Assembly (NCBI RefSeq): GCF_009937975.1 | Contig: NZ_AP018441.1 | Span: 3,534,001 to 3,598,000, forward strand | DNA length: 64,000 nucleotides | Source: Undibacterium sp. YM2 | GTDB lineage: Bacteria > Pseudomonadota > Gammaproteobacteria > Burkholderiales > Burkholderiaceae_D | Reading direction: 5' to 3' | In this document: piece after piece, positions 46,958-56,735 of the stretch | Layout of the letters: the number at the start of each line of letters is the position of its first letter | Numbering within the stretch: position 1 is the first letter of the stretch | The notes under the pieces: model-generated | What the model saw: only the letters and a program-made list of their open reading frames with translations | What the model was told of the DNA's origin: nothing | The model's database searches: none | Position numbers and translations under genes: made by a program

Positions 46958-47842
46958 ATGAATAAAATCGATGCGCTCAACAGCATAGCTGAACAAGCCA
47001 AACGGGGAGAGCTGGTTTTCCCGACAAATGTAGCGGCTTCCATTAAACTGCAGCAGACCCTGGATGACCCCGATTGCAGTATTGATACGGCCACCAAGCT
47101 GGTTCTGAATGAGCCTTTCCTGGCGGCCCGCATGGTCGCCATTGCCAATTCTGCCGCCTACAATCGCGGCAATGATGTCACCAATGTCAAGGCAGCCATC
47201 AGCCGTCTGGGCTTCCGCACCCTGCGTGCGGTGGTTGCTTCGCTGGTGGTGCGACAACTCGCTGGCACCAGCAAGAACAAGCAATTACAGGCCATGACCA
47301 ATAAGCTGTGGGAACACACGGCGCAGGTAGCAGCGCTGTCACGCGTCATCGCCAAACGCATCACCAAGCTGGATCCGGACACAGCCATGTTTGCCGGTAT
47401 CGTGCATGAAGTGGGTAATTTTTACCTGCTGTCCCGTGTCGATGAGTACCCTTCTCTCATAGAAAGGGATGAACCTGCGCCAGATTCCAGCGCAGATGAT
47501 CTGCCCTCCTTCCTCGACACCATCATAGACCGCGAATCATCTGAATCACAAATCGGTGCCGCTGTGATCAAGAGCCTGATGCTGCCTCAGCAAGTGGTAG
47601 AAGCAGTAGAAGCCCTGTGGTTCGGTTTGCGCGCGATGCCGCCAGAAACCCTGGGTGATACGCTGTTATTGGCAAATGAACTGGCGACCACACATTCACC
47701 TATGGATATCCATTCCTATGCTGAGGTGTCCGAACAGTATTCTTCAGAAATTGACTTTGTCGTCGGTGATGGTACGCTCAACAGTATACTGGAAGAATCA
47801 GAAGAAGAAGTCCAAACCCTCGCGGCCGCGTTGCAACTCTGA
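46958..47842 (+). CDS. HDOD-domain signalling protein
   Basis: 294 residues. The HDOD domain runs from ELVFPTNVAASIKLQQTLDDPDCSIDTATKLVLNEPFLAARMVAIANSAAYNRGNDVTNVKAAISRLGFRTLRAVV through LWEHTAQVAALSRVIAKR and MFAGIVHEVGNFYLL. The catalytic HD pair of true HD phosphohydrolases is replaced (VHEVG), as usual for HDOD. Such proteins act as scaffolds in regulation of motility, biofilm or cell cycle. It is cytoplasmic with a terminator following at once, a single gene. The partner is unknown. Confidence 0.92.
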   Translation: MNKIDALNSIAEQAKRGELVFPTNVAASIKLQQTLDDPDCSIDTATKLVLNEPFLAARMVAIANSAAYNRGNDVTNVKAAISRLGFRTLRAVVASLVVRQLAGTSKNKQLQAMTNKLWEHTAQVAALSRVIAKRITKLDPDTAMFAGIVHEVGNFYLLSRVDEYPSLIERDEPAPDSSADDLPSFLDTIIDRESSESQIGAAVIKSLMLPQQVVEAVEALWFGLRAMPPETLGDTLLLANELATTHSPMDIHSYAEVSEQYSSEIDFVVGDGTLNSILEESEEEVQTLAAALQL

Positions 47843-47871
47843 TTTTTTTAAATTCCGCCTGCAACAAGACC

Positions 47872-47898
47872 AAGGGAGCATAAGCTCCCTTTTTTTTT
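47872..47898 (+). terminator. Terminator between HDOD and prpE genes
   Basis: GGGAGC (47874-47879), loop ATAA, GCTCCC (47884-47889), then nine T. The flanking bases extend the stem. It can also stop prpE transcription arriving from the other strand only weakly, because an A run on that side is short. Confidence 0.88.
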
Positions 47899-47943
47899 CA
47901 AAGCACGGTTTTCAATGCGTGGCTCTCAACCGCTCAGGCCCTT

Positions 47944-49833
47944 TCAGGCCTTCAGGGCCGCCTGGATTTGCTGCAAGGAAGACGGGTCTTCTATCGTAGT
48001 CAAGTCACCAGCTTCACGCCCTTCACAGATCGCCTGTATGGACCGGCGCAGCAATTTACCAGAACGTGTCTTTGGCAACACATTGACGAAATGCACGCGT
48101 GATGGCCTGGCAACAGCGCCCAGTTGCTTATCTACCACGGCCATGACCTCGGCTTCCAGGCTGCGTTTTTGCTCTGGCGTCCCGGCAAGAGCGGGGTTTT
48201 TAAGTATCGCAAAAGCAACCGCTACCTGCCCTTTGAGTTTGTCTTCAACACCTACCACCGCCACTTCAGAAATCTGCGCATGACTGGAAATACTTTCTTC
48301 TATTTCGCGCGTACCAAGACGATGTCCAGCTACGTTGATGACATCATCGGTACGGCCCAAGATGAAATAATAGCCGTCAGCATCCCTGATACCCCAGTCG
48401 AAAGTGGAATATAACTGTTCATGCGAGAAATTGGACCAGTAAGTATTGACGAAGCGCTGGTCATCGCCATACACGGTTTGCATGCAGCCTGGTGGCAATG
48501 GGCCTTTGATGGCAACCACGCCTTTTTCATTGGCGGCACATTCCGCCCCGGTATTTTCATTGATGATGCGCACGTCATAACCATACATGGCTACACCTGG
48601 GCTACCCAGGCGAGTGGCAGTCTGCTCAACGCCACGGGCAATCGACAGGATGGGCCAGCCCGTCTCGGTTTGCCAGTAATTGTCGATAATAGGGACGCCA
48701 AGCTCGCTTGCTATCCAGCTTGACGTAGTTTCATCGAGCGGCTCACCTGCCAAGTACAGCGCCTTGAGTGAAGACAGGTCATATTTGCGCATCAGTTCTG
48801 ACGGGTGCTTCTTGAGTACACGCACCGCCGTCGGTGCCGAGAACATGCGCGTGACCTTGTATTTCTCGACAATGCTCCACCAGATGCCTGCGTCAGGACG
48901 TATAGGCGTGCCTTCATACATGATGGTGGCCATGCCAGCGATCAGCGGGCCATACACAATATAAGAGTGGCCGACCACCCAGCCTATGTCTGATGTCGCA
49001 AAATAAGTTTCACCTGGCTTGCCGCAGAAAATGTGCTTCATGGAGGACGCCAGTGCCACTGCGTACCCACCAACATCACGCTGCACGCCCTTGGGCTTGC
49101 CTGTCGTGCCTGAGGTGTACAAGACATAGGACATGGCATTCGATTCCAGCCAGGTCACAGGTACTTGCGCGTCCATCTGCTGCGCCCTTGCAGCTGCATA
49201 ATCAACATCACGCCCAGCCACGACTTGCATCGCATCCAGGCCACGATCGACCAGCAAGACATGCGCTGGCTTGTACTCAGCCAGGGCTATCGCTTCATCC
49301 AGCAAGGGCTTATAGGGTACGGCCTTGCCACCACGCATACCGGCATCAGCCGATACTACCAGCACGGGCCTCGCATCATCAATACGTGTGCCCAGGCTCT
49401 TTGAAGCAAAGCCACCAAACACGACGGAATGCACCGCACCTATGCGGGCACAGGCCAGCATCGCAAACGCCGCTTCAGCGATCATGGGCATATAGATCAA
49501 TACCCGGTCGCCCTGCTTGACGCCCAAGCCCAGCATGATGGCCGCCATGCGCTGCACTTCTGCATGCAGCTCGGCAAAGCTATAAGTTTTTTCGGTATTG
49601 GTTTCGGTAGAAATGGCGATCAGCGCAGGCTGGTCTGCCTGGCTAGCCAGCCAGCGATCGACTGCGTTATGACAGAGATTAGTTTCACCACCGACAAACC
49701 ATTTCGCAAATGGCGGCTTGCTATGGTCGAGTACCTGATTATAAGGCTTGTGCCAGTCTATCAACCGCGCTTCTTTGGCCCAGAACCCTTGCGGGTCTTG
49801 TATAGATTCCTGATAAAACGCTGCGTAGGTCAT
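47944..49833 (-). CDS. prpE: Propionate-CoA ligase
   Basis: 629 residues from the ATG at 49831-49833, preceded by AAGGAGACAGC. It is an AMP-forming acyl-CoA synthetase: MSYVLYTSGTTGKPKGVQRD phosphate-binding loop, the YWQTETGWP adenine/propionate region, YFILGRTDDVINVAGHRLGTREIEE hinge and the C-terminal catalytic lysine in RSGKLLRR. It makes propionyl-CoA from propionate, ATP and CoA, feeding the methylcitrate cycle. It is cytoplasmic. It is the last gene of the prp cluster, 146 bases from prpF. Acetate is an alternative substrate, but location supports propionate. Confidence 0.95.
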   Translation of the reverse strand: MTYAAFYQESIQDPQGFWAKEARLIDWHKPYNQVLDHSKPPFAKWFVGGETNLCHNAVDRWLASQADQPALIAISTETNTEKTYSFAELHAEVQRMAAIMLGLGVKQGDRVLIYMPMIAEAAFAMLACARIGAVHSVVFGGFASKSLGTRIDDARPVLVVSADAGMRGGKAVPYKPLLDEAIALAEYKPAHVLLVDRGLDAMQVVAGRDVDYAAARAQQMDAQVPVTWLESNAMSYVLYTSGTTGKPKGVQRDVGGYAVALASSMKHIFCGKPGETYFATSDIGWVVGHSYIVYGPLIAGMATIMYEGTPIRPDAGIWWSIVEKYKVTRMFSAPTAVRVLKKHPSELMRKYDLSSLKALYLAGEPLDETTSSWIASELGVPIIDNYWQTETGWPILSIARGVEQTATRLGSPGVAMYGYDVRIINENTGAECAANEKGVVAIKGPLPPGCMQTVYGDDQRFVNTYWSNFSHEQLYSTFDWGIRDADGYYFILGRTDDVINVAGHRLGTREIEESISSHAQISEVAVVGVEDKLKGQVAVAFAILKNPALAGTPEQKRSLEAEVMAVVDKQLGAVARPSRVHFVNVLPKTRSGKLLRRSIQAICEGREAGDLTTIEDPSSLQQIQAALKA

Positions 49834-49979
49834 GCTGTCTCCTTCGATATCACAAAATGTTCTTAACATTCGCGTCGGCCCTGAGCATTAATTATTATTG
49901 TTGGACAGTGGCGCTGGCACGTGGCTAGGCCTGCACTTTCACGTGCATAAAACTACTTCGTTTCAAATCCAAAATTTTG

Positions 49980-51164
49980 TCAGTTTGAGGGTACGCGTAC
50001 CCAACCTTCCATCAGCACGCGCGCACTGCGACTCATGATGGCCTTGGTAACACTCCATTCGCCATTGACCTGTGTAGCCTCGGCACCTACCCGCAAAGTG
50101 CCAGACGGGTGACCAAAACGCACGGCAGTGCGTGCACCACCGCCAGCAGCCAGGTTCACCAGCGTGCCCGGAATTGCTGCCGCAGTGCCTATGGCCACCG
50201 CTGCCGTACCCATCATCGCATGATGCAGCTTGCCCATGGACAGGGCGCGTACCAGTAAATCGATATCAGTTACTTGGACTTGCTTGCCGCTGGATGAAGT
50301 GTAGTCAGCAGCCTTGGCAACAAAGGCCACCTTGGGGGTATGCTGGCGCTGTGCAGCTTCAGAGATATCCTTGATCAGACCCATACGCAATGCGCCATGC
50401 GCACGTATGGTTTCAAACATGGCGAGAGCCTTGGCATCACCGTTGATCGCATCCTGTAATTCTGTACCTGTATAGCCTATGGCATCGGCATTGATGAAAA
50501 TGGTGGGAATACCGGCATTGATCATGGTCGCTTTGAGTGTACCCACACCTGGCACGTCAAGATCATCAACAAGATTACCGGTCGGGAACATGGAACCACC
50601 AGCGCCCTCTTCATCTGCTGCCGGGTCCATGAATTCAAGCTGAACTTCTGCTGCCGGAAAGGTCACGCCATCGAGTTCAAAATCGCCGGTTTCCTGCACT
50701 GCCCCATCAGTCATAGGAACATGAGCAATAATGGTCTTGCTGATATTTGCCTGCCAGATGCGTATGGTGGCTATGCCGTTTTGAGGTACACGCTCAGCAT
50801 CCACCAGGCCAGCGCTGATGGCGAAGGCACCAACTGCCGCAGAAAGGTTACCGCAATTGCCACTCCAGTCTACAAAGGCCTTGTCTATCGCTACCTGGCC
50901 AAACAGATAATCAACATCATGATCAGGCTTGCTGCTTTTTGACAGGATGACTGTCTTGCTGGTACTCGACGTCGCGCCACCCATGCCATCGATCTGCTTG
51001 CCATAAGGATCGGGGCTACCTATCACACGCAATAGCAAGGCGTCGCGTGCAACACCCGGCTGCTGGGCAGCCTCAGGCAAATCCTGCAAGCGAAAAAAAA
51101 CACCCTTGCTGGTGCCGCCACGCATATAGGTCGCCGGGATTTTGATTTGTGGGAGGTGGGCCAT
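49980..51164 (-). CDS. prpF: 2-methylaconitate isomerase PrpF
   Basis: 394 residues, the normal length. The PrpF family is plain from PATYMRGGTSKGVFFRLQDLP, GGATSSTSKTVILSKS, DWSGNCGNLSAAVGAFAI, and AAGGGARTAVRFGHPSGTLRVGAEA. PrpF isomerises 2-methyl-trans-aconitate, made by AcnD, to the cis form that is then rehydrated by an aconitase. It is cytoplasmic. It lies 89 bases downstream of acnD on the same strand. No prpD is present, so AcnD and PrpF replace it. Confidence 0.96.
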   Translation of the reverse strand: MAHLPQIKIPATYMRGGTSKGVFFRLQDLPEAAQQPGVARDALLLRVIGSPDPYGKQIDGMGGATSSTSKTVILSKSSKPDHDVDYLFGQVAIDKAFVDWSGNCGNLSAAVGAFAISAGLVDAERVPQNGIATIRIWQANISKTIIAHVPMTDGAVQETGDFELDGVTFPAAEVQLEFMDPAADEEGAGGSMFPTGNLVDDLDVPGVGTLKATMINAGIPTIFINADAIGYTGTELQDAINGDAKALAMFETIRAHGALRMGLIKDISEAAQRQHTPKVAFVAKAADYTSSSGKQVQVTDIDLLVRALSMGKLHHAMMGTAAVAIGTAAAIPGTLVNLAAGGGARTAVRFGHPSGTLRVGAEATQVNGEWSVTKAIMSRSARVLMEGWVRVPSN

Positions 51165-51253
51165 ATACTTCTCTTTAAAATTTCTCTTTTTAATTCAACT
51201 CAAATCCAGCACTTTTCCATCAAGAAAAGCACTGGAAATATATCGTATGAAAC

Positions 51254-53848
51254 TTACGCAGCCTTGACAGATTCCAGGAAGTCTTGCGCAAAACGCTGCA
51301 AGACACCACCGGCTTCGTAAATAGATACTTCTTCTGCCGTATCGAGGCGGCACAGCACAGGCACTGCCACTGATTCACCATTCTTGCGGTTGATGATCAG
51401 GGTCAGGGTTGCGCGTGGCATGCGATCACCGATGACGTCAAAGGTCTCTGTGCCATCTATGTTCAGCGTCAGGCGGTTCACGCCTGGCAAGAACTCCAGC
51501 GGCAAGACACCCATGCCAACCAGGTTGGTGCGGTGTATGCGCTCAAAACCTTCAGCGACAATCACTTCTACCCCTGCCAGGCGCACGCCCTTGGCGGCCC
51601 AGTCACGCGAAGAACCCTGGCCATAATCGGCACCGGCAATCACGATAAGCGGCTGCTTGCGTTCCATGTAAGTTTCGATCGCTTCCCACATGCGGGTGAT
51701 CTGACCTTCTGGTTCTATACGTGCCAGTGAACCTGCCTTGACCTTGCCATCAACCACGACCATTTCATTTTTCAGAGTCGGGTTGGCGAAAGTCGCACGT
51801 TGCGCCGTCAAATGGTCGCCACGGTGGGTAGCATAAGAATTGAAATCCTCTTCTGGCAAACCCATCTTGGCGAGGTATTCACCAGCGGCACTGTCGAGCA
51901 TGATGGCGTTCGATGGTGACAGATGATCAGTCGTGATGTTGTCACCCAATACTGCCAGCGCACGCATGCCCTTCATGCTGCGTGCGCCTGCCAGTGCGCC
52001 TTCCCAATACGGTGGGCGACGGATATAGGTGGTCTGTGGACGCCAGTCATACAGGGGGCTGACTTTCTCGCCATCATCTGCCTGTTTGGCAAACATGGGG
52101 ATATACACTTTACGGAATTGCTCAGGCTTGACGCTGGCAGCAACCACGGCATCAATCTCTTCATCCGTAGGCCAGATATCTTTCAAGGTCACCGGCTTGC
52201 CTGCAGCATCCAGGCCCAGCACATCTTTCTCGATATCAAAACGGATAGTGCCAGCAATCGCATAAGCCACGACCAGCGGTGGCGAAGCCAGGAAGGCCTG
52301 TTGCGCATACGGATGGATACGGCCATCAAAATTGCGGTTACCCGACAACACAGCCGTCGCATACAGATCACGGTCTATGATTTCTTTCTGGATGACAGGA
52401 TCTAGCGCACCCGACATGCCATTGCAGGATGTGCAAGCGTAAGCAACCACGCCAAAGCCCAGTTGTTCCAGCTCAGGCATCAAATTAGCCTCTTCCAAAT
52501 ACAGGGTCACGGCCTTGGAACCAGGGGCCAGTGAACTCTTGACCCAGGGTTTGCGAGTCAGGCCCAGCTTGTTGGCATTGCGTGCCAGCAAACCGGCAGC
52601 CACCATATTGCGTGGATTATTGGTGTTGGTGCAGCTGGTAATCGCAGCGATGATAACGGCGCCGTCTGGCATCAAGCCAGGCTCATCTTCTACCGTACCA
52701 CTGATGCCGCGCGCTGCCAGTTCAGACGTTGGCACGCGCTTATGCGGGTTGGATGGACCAGCAATATTGCGCACAACGGAAGACAGATCAAACTGCAGCA
52801 CGCGTTCATATTCCGCATTTTTCAGTGTATCTGCCCACAGACCAGTTTCCTTGGCATAGGTTTCTACCAGTTTGACCAGTTCATCATCACGGCCTGTGAG
52901 TTTCAGATATTTGATGGTTTGTTCGTCGATGTAGAACATCGCAGCAGTGGAACCAAATTCTGGTGCCATGTTGGAAATCGTGGCGCGGTCACCCAGGGTC
53001 AGGTGGGATGCTCCTTCGCCATAAAATTCCAGATAAGACGACACAACTTTTTGATTGCGCAAGAATTCTGTCAAGGCCAGTACCGTATCGGTCGCAGTGA
53101 TACCTTCCTGCGGCTTACCCGTCAGTTCTACGCCGATGATGTCTGGCAAACGCATCCAGGATGCACGGCCAAGCATGACGCTCTCTGCTTCCAGGCCACC
53201 AACACCAATCGCAATCACACCGAGTGCATCCACCATAGGCGTATGGCTGTCTGTGCCTACCAGGGTATCCGGGTAAGCGACACCATCTGTGACCTGCACC
53301 ACCGGCGACATGCGTTCCAGATTAATCTGGTGCAAGATGCCATTGCCGGGCGGGATCACATCAACATTCTTGAACGCCTTCTTGGTCCAGTTGATGAAGT
53401 CAAACCGGTCTTCATTACGTCTGTCTTCAATGGCGCGGTTTTTATTGAATGCATCCGGATCAAACCCACCGCATTCAACAGCCAGCGAATGGTCAACCAC
53501 CAGTTGTGTAGGCACGACAGGGTTAACCAGTGCCGGGTCACCACCTTGAAGGGCTATCGCATCGCGCAAACCAGCCAGGTCCACCAGGGCAGTCTGTCCA
53601 AGAATGTCATGGCAAACTACACGCGCCGGAAACCATGGAAAATCAAGATCGCGCTTGCGTTCTATGAACTGGCGCAGAGAATCAGTCAGCGTAGCGGGAT
53701 CACAGCGGCGCACAAGGTTTTCTGCCAACACGCGTGAAGTATATGGCAGCTTGTCATACGCACCTGGCACGATGGCATCGACGGCAGCACGTGTATCGAA
53801 ATAATCCAGGGTGGTACCGGGTAGTGGCTTGCGGAATTGAGTATTCAT
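51254..53848 (-). CDS. acnD: Fe-S dependent 2-methylcitrate dehydratase AcnD
   Basis: 864 residues, close to AcnD length and shorter than AcnA. [4Fe-4S] ligand cysteines are in AITSCTNTNNPRNM and ACTSCNGMSG. The swivelling C-terminal domain carries GADYGQGSSRDWAAKG with the catalytic serine, and EGFERIHRTNLVGMGVLPLEF. AcnD dehydrates 2-methylcitrate to 2-methyl-trans-aconitate. The upstream gene is a GNAT acetyltransferase rather than prpC, and prpF follows. It is cytoplasmic. Confidence 0.96.
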   Translation of the reverse strand: MNTQFRKPLPGTTLDYFDTRAAVDAIVPGAYDKLPYTSRVLAENLVRRCDPATLTDSLRQFIERKRDLDFPWFPARVVCHDILGQTALVDLAGLRDAIALQGGDPALVNPVVPTQLVVDHSLAVECGGFDPDAFNKNRAIEDRRNEDRFDFINWTKKAFKNVDVIPPGNGILHQINLERMSPVVQVTDGVAYPDTLVGTDSHTPMVDALGVIAIGVGGLEAESVMLGRASWMRLPDIIGVELTGKPQEGITATDTVLALTEFLRNQKVVSSYLEFYGEGASHLTLGDRATISNMAPEFGSTAAMFYIDEQTIKYLKLTGRDDELVKLVETYAKETGLWADTLKNAEYERVLQFDLSSVVRNIAGPSNPHKRVPTSELAARGISGTVEDEPGLMPDGAVIIAAITSCTNTNNPRNMVAAGLLARNANKLGLTRKPWVKSSLAPGSKAVTLYLEEANLMPELEQLGFGVVAYACTSCNGMSGALDPVIQKEIIDRDLYATAVLSGNRNFDGRIHPYAQQAFLASPPLVVAYAIAGTIRFDIEKDVLGLDAAGKPVTLKDIWPTDEEIDAVVAASVKPEQFRKVYIPMFAKQADDGEKVSPLYDWRPQTTYIRRPPYWEGALAGARSMKGMRALAVLGDNITTDHLSPSNAIMLDSAAGEYLAKMGLPEEDFNSYATHRGDHLTAQRATFANPTLKNEMVVVDGKVKAGSLARIEPEGQITRMWEAIETYMERKQPLIVIAGADYGQGSSRDWAAKGVRLAGVEVIVAEGFERIHRTNLVGMGVLPLEFLPGVNRLTLNIDGTETFDVIGDRMPRATLTLIINRKNGESVAVPVLCRLDTAEEVSIYEAGGVLQRFAQDFLESVKAA

Positions 53849-53888
53849 GGCTCGCTATTTCTTAGATATTAATATTGGGTAAAACAGC

Positions 53889-54362
53889 TCAGAGTTGCAA
53901 TTTGAAGCCTTCATGGGACGCCGTGAAGCCCATGCTTCCGTAGAATCTGTGCGCCTGTATGCGCTTCTTGTCGCTGGTCAGCTGTACCAGTTGGCAGCCG
54001 CGCTCGCGCGCCAATTGTATTGCCTGTTCTATGAACCAGTGGCCTATGCCCTGCCCGCGCAGATAGCCATCAACCCGCACGCTTTCTATCATGGCGCGGG
54101 TAGCGCCTTTTCTGCTCAGGCCGGGGATGAAAGTGACCTGCTGCATCGCAATGATGCGACCATCCATCTCGGCCACCATCAGGAACTGGTTGTCGTCAGC
54201 TGTTATACGGTCAAAGGCTTCTGCATAACATGCCGCATCCGACCCGACGCCTTCACGATTTTTGCCCAGATCATCATCGGCGATGAGTTCCAGCAGGCGC
54301 GGCAGATCCTGCTTCACAGCGCGTCTGATGCTGAGCTTAGAAAGGTCTGCCTGCACTTTCAT
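53889..54362 (-). CDS. GNAT-family acetyltransferase within the prp cluster
   Basis: 157 residues. The GNAT fold is clear: LSIRRAVKQDLPRLLELIADDDLG at the start, FLMVAEMDGRIIAMQQVTFIPGL, MIESVRVDGYLRGQGIGHWFIEQAIQLARERGCQLVQLTSDKKR with the acetyl-CoA pyrophosphate loop RGQGIG, and AHRFYGSMGFTASHEGFKLQL. It is placed between prpC and acnD on the same strand with gaps of 40 and 33 bases, so it is in the operon. Acetyltransferases control propionyl- and acetyl-CoA synthetases in some bacteria, but this one lacks any substrate evidence. Confidence 0.9.
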   Translation of the reverse strand: MKVQADLSKLSIRRAVKQDLPRLLELIADDDLGKNREGVGSDAACYAEAFDRITADDNQFLMVAEMDGRIIAMQQVTFIPGLSRKGATRAMIESVRVDGYLRGQGIGHWFIEQAIQLARERGCQLVQLTSDKKRIQAHRFYGSMGFTASHEGFKLQL

Positions 54363-54395
54363 CTTGCAACCTCTGGCTTATTTATGCTCGTTGAT

Positions 54396-55544
54396 TTATT
54401 TGCGTTTATTCAAAGAAACAAACTTCAGATCTTCAGGGCCAACATAATTGGCACTAGGACGAATGATCTTGTTGTCGATACGCTGTTCTATGATGTGAGC
54501 CGCCCAGCCAGAGGTACGCGCAATCACGAACAAAGGCGTGAACATGGCAGTTGGTACACCCATCATGTGATAGGACACGGCAGAAAACCAGTCCAGATTC
54601 GGGAACATTTTCTTGATATCCCACATCACGGTTTCCAGACGCTCTGCAATATCGAACATCTTCATTGCTCCTGCCTCTTTAGACAGGCTGCGTGCCACTT
54701 CCTTGATGACCTTGTTGCGTGGATCTGAGATCGTGTAAACAGGATGACCGAAACCGATCACGACTTCCTTGTTTTCTACGCGCTTCTTGATATCGGCTTC
54801 TGCTTCGTCAGGATTGTCATAACGCTTCTGGATTTCAAACGCAACTTCGTTCGCGCCGCCATGTTTAGGGCCACGCAAGGCACCGATCGCACCAGTGATG
54901 GCAGAATACATGTCAGAACCTGTGCCAGCAATGACACGGCCAGTAAAGGTGGATGCATTGAACTCATGCTCTGCATACAGTATCAATGAAGTATGCATGG
55001 CTTTTTCCCATGATGCGCTTGGTTTTTCACCATGCAGCAGATGCAGGAAATGACCACCTATGGATTCATCATCGGTTTCTGTCTCTATGCGTTTGCCATT
55101 ATGGCTGTAGTGGTACCAGTACAGCAGCATGGAGCCCAGCGATGCCATCAGGCGGTCAGCGATGTCGCGTGCGCCCGGGGTATTGTGATCATCTTTTTCT
55201 GGCAACACACAACCCAGTGCAGACACACCAGTGCGCATCACATCCATAGGGTGGGACGATGCAGGCAGCCATTCGAGTGCTGCCTTGACATTCGCTGGCA
55301 GGCCGCGCAGGGCTTTCAGCTTGGCTTTGTAGCCACGCAATTCTGCGACGGTAGGCAATTTGCCGTGCACCAGCAAATGGGCAATTTCTTCAAACTCGCA
55401 GGCGTCAGCCACATCCAGGATGTCGTAGCCACGGTAATGCAGGTCGTTACCGGTTTTGCCTACGGTACACAGGGCAGTATTACCAGCAGTAACGCCAGAC
55501 AGGGCAACGGATTTCTTAGGTTTGAAAGGAACTGCTTCAGTCAT
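54396..55544 (-). CDS. prpC: 2-methylcitrate synthase
   Basis: 382 residues, the length of PrpC rather than the ~430 of GltA. Citrate synthase-type blocks: [88 protein letters not shown] with two catalytic histidines, [15 protein letters not shown], and the catalytic Asp region near the end. It condenses propionyl-CoA and oxaloacetate to 2-methylcitrate. It is the second gene behind the sigma-54 promoter, 85 bases after prpB. It is cytoplasmic. Confidence 0.97.
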   Translation of the reverse strand: MTEAVPFKPKKSVALSGVTAGNTALCTVGKTGNDLHYRGYDILDVADACEFEEIAHLLVHGKLPTVAELRGYKAKLKALRGLPANVKAALEWLPASSHPMDVMRTGVSALGCVLPEKDDHNTPGARDIADRLMASLGSMLLYWYHYSHNGKRIETETDDESIGGHFLHLLHGEKPSASWEKAMHTSLILYAEHEFNASTFTGRVIAGTGSDMYSAITGAIGALRGPKHGGANEVAFEIQKRYDNPDEAEADIKKRVENKEVVIGFGHPVYTISDPRNKVIKEVARSLSKEAGAMKMFDIAERLETVMWDIKKMFPNLDWFSAVSYHMMGVPTAMFTPLFVIARTSGWAAHIIEQRIDNKIIRPSANYVGPEDLKFVSLNKRK

Positions 55545-55629
55545 GATTATTTCTCCAGAGGTTCATATTCAGGGCTGTTTCCACCCTCCAGCTTGATGCA
55601 GCGCAAGGACGGGACAGCTTATATCATTA

Positions 55630-56520
55630 TTATTTGGCTTTTTGCTGAGCAAACAGAGCATCGAGCTTTTGCTCAAAGTCGTGGTAATTGATGCGTTCAT
55701 ACAATTCCATGCGGGTTTGCATGGTATCAACGACATTCTTTTGCGTACCATCACGGCGTATCGCGCCATAAACGTTTTCTGCCGCCTTGTTCATGGCACG
55801 GAAAGCGGACAATGGATACAAGACCAGGCCCACATCTACAGCGGCCAGTTCTTCAACGGAATATAAGGGAGTAGCACCGAATTCAGTGATGTTTGCCAGA
55901 ATAGGTACTTTGACGGCATTGGCAAATTGCTTGTACATCGCCAGTTCAGTGATCGCTTCCGGGAAGATCATGTCGGCGCCTGCTTCTACGCATGCCAGGG
56001 CGCGGTCTATCGCTGCATCCAGGCCTTCGACTGCCAGTGCATCGGTACGTGCCATGATGACAAAATTATCGTCAGTACGGGCATCGACTGCAGCCTTGAC
56101 GCGGTCTACCATTTCCTGCTTGCTGACGATTTCCTTGCCAGGACGATGGCCGCAACGCTTGGCACCAACCTGGTCTTCGATATGGATCGCGGCAGCACCA
56201 AACTTGATCATGGATTTGACAGTGCGCGCCACATTGAAGGCAGAGGAACCAAAACCGGTATCCACATCGACCAGCAAAGGCAGGTCGCAGACATCGGTAA
56301 TGCGGCGTACATCGGTCAGGACATCGTCAAGATTGGAAATACCCAAGTCAGGCAAACCCAGGGAGCCGGCAGCGACACCGCCGCCAGAAAGGTAGATCGC
56401 CTTGAAACCAGCACGTTTAGCCAGCAAGGCATGGTTGGCATTGATTGCACCGACGACTTGCAGAGGGGATTCTTCCTGCATCGCCTTGCGGAAGGCGGCA
56501 CCTGCGGAGTATGTACTCAT
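55630..56520 (-). CDS. prpB: 2-methylisocitrate lyase
   Basis: 296 residues, the normal length. It belongs to the PEP mutase/isocitrate lyase superfamily: [12 protein letters not shown] (Mg-binding Asp), [19 protein letters not shown] with the active-site cysteine of the KRCGH motif, [20 protein letters not shown], and ILANITEFG. It cleaves 2-methylisocitrate into pyruvate and succinate, the last step of the cycle. It is the first gene of the operon, with a -24/-12 promoter 43-58 bases upstream. Confidence 0.97.
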   Translation of the reverse strand: MSTYSAGAAFRKAMQEESPLQVVGAINANHALLAKRAGFKAIYLSGGGVAAGSLGLPDLGISNLDDVLTDVRRITDVCDLPLLVDVDTGFGSSAFNVARTVKSMIKFGAAAIHIEDQVGAKRCGHRPGKEIVSKQEMVDRVKAAVDARTDDNFVIMARTDALAVEGLDAAIDRALACVEAGADMIFPEAITELAMYKQFANAVKVPILANITEFGATPLYSVEELAAVDVGLVLYPLSAFRAMNKAAENVYGAIRRDGTQKNVVDTMQTRMELYERINYHDFEQKLDALFAQQKAK

Positions 56521-56562
56521 GTGTATGCTTTCAGGTTAATGAACAGATTCTGGCATCCGTAT

Positions 56563-56578
56563 TGCAATCAGTGTGCCA
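56563..56578 (-). promoter_or_regulatory. Sigma-54 (-24/-12) promoter for prpB
   Basis: On the minus strand TGGCAC-ACTGA-TTGCA, an exact match to the TGGCAC-N5-TTGC consensus, lies 43 bases upstream of the prpB start. PrpR, encoded divergently, is a sigma-54 activator, so the match fits well. Confidence 0.92.
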
Positions 56579-56677
56579 GCATGCGTGGGATCACTACTGT
56601 TTCAGTCTGATATGCATATAAATCAAACACTTATTCGTCAAGCCAGGATAATAAATCCTGTTCAGTAACGCAGTTTT

Positions 56678-56735
56678 GTTTCATAATGATGTTTCATATT
56701 GAATTATGAAACATCAATTGAAACATATATGAAAC
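56678..56735. promoter_or_regulatory. Cluster of GTTTCAT/ATGAAAC motifs next to prpR (candidate PrpR sites)
   Basis: Five copies occur within 58 bases: GTTTCAT at 56678-56684 and 56691-56697, ATGAAAC at 56706-56712 and 56729-56735, and TTGAAAC at 56718-56724. The copies at 56691 and 56706 form a perfect inverted repeat, GTTTCATA and TATGAAAC with a six-base spacer. It lies 113-172 bases upstream of the sigma-54 promoter, the usual distance for an enhancer site. It extends into the first codon(s) of prpR, so it could also repress prpR. Binding is inferred, not shown. Confidence 0.7.

Noticed and set aside
49910..49950. GCACGTG/CACGTGC repeat between prpF and prpE as a terminator or promoter
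   Set aside because: Short arms with a long loop and no T run; prpE probably continues the operon, so nothing is claimed.
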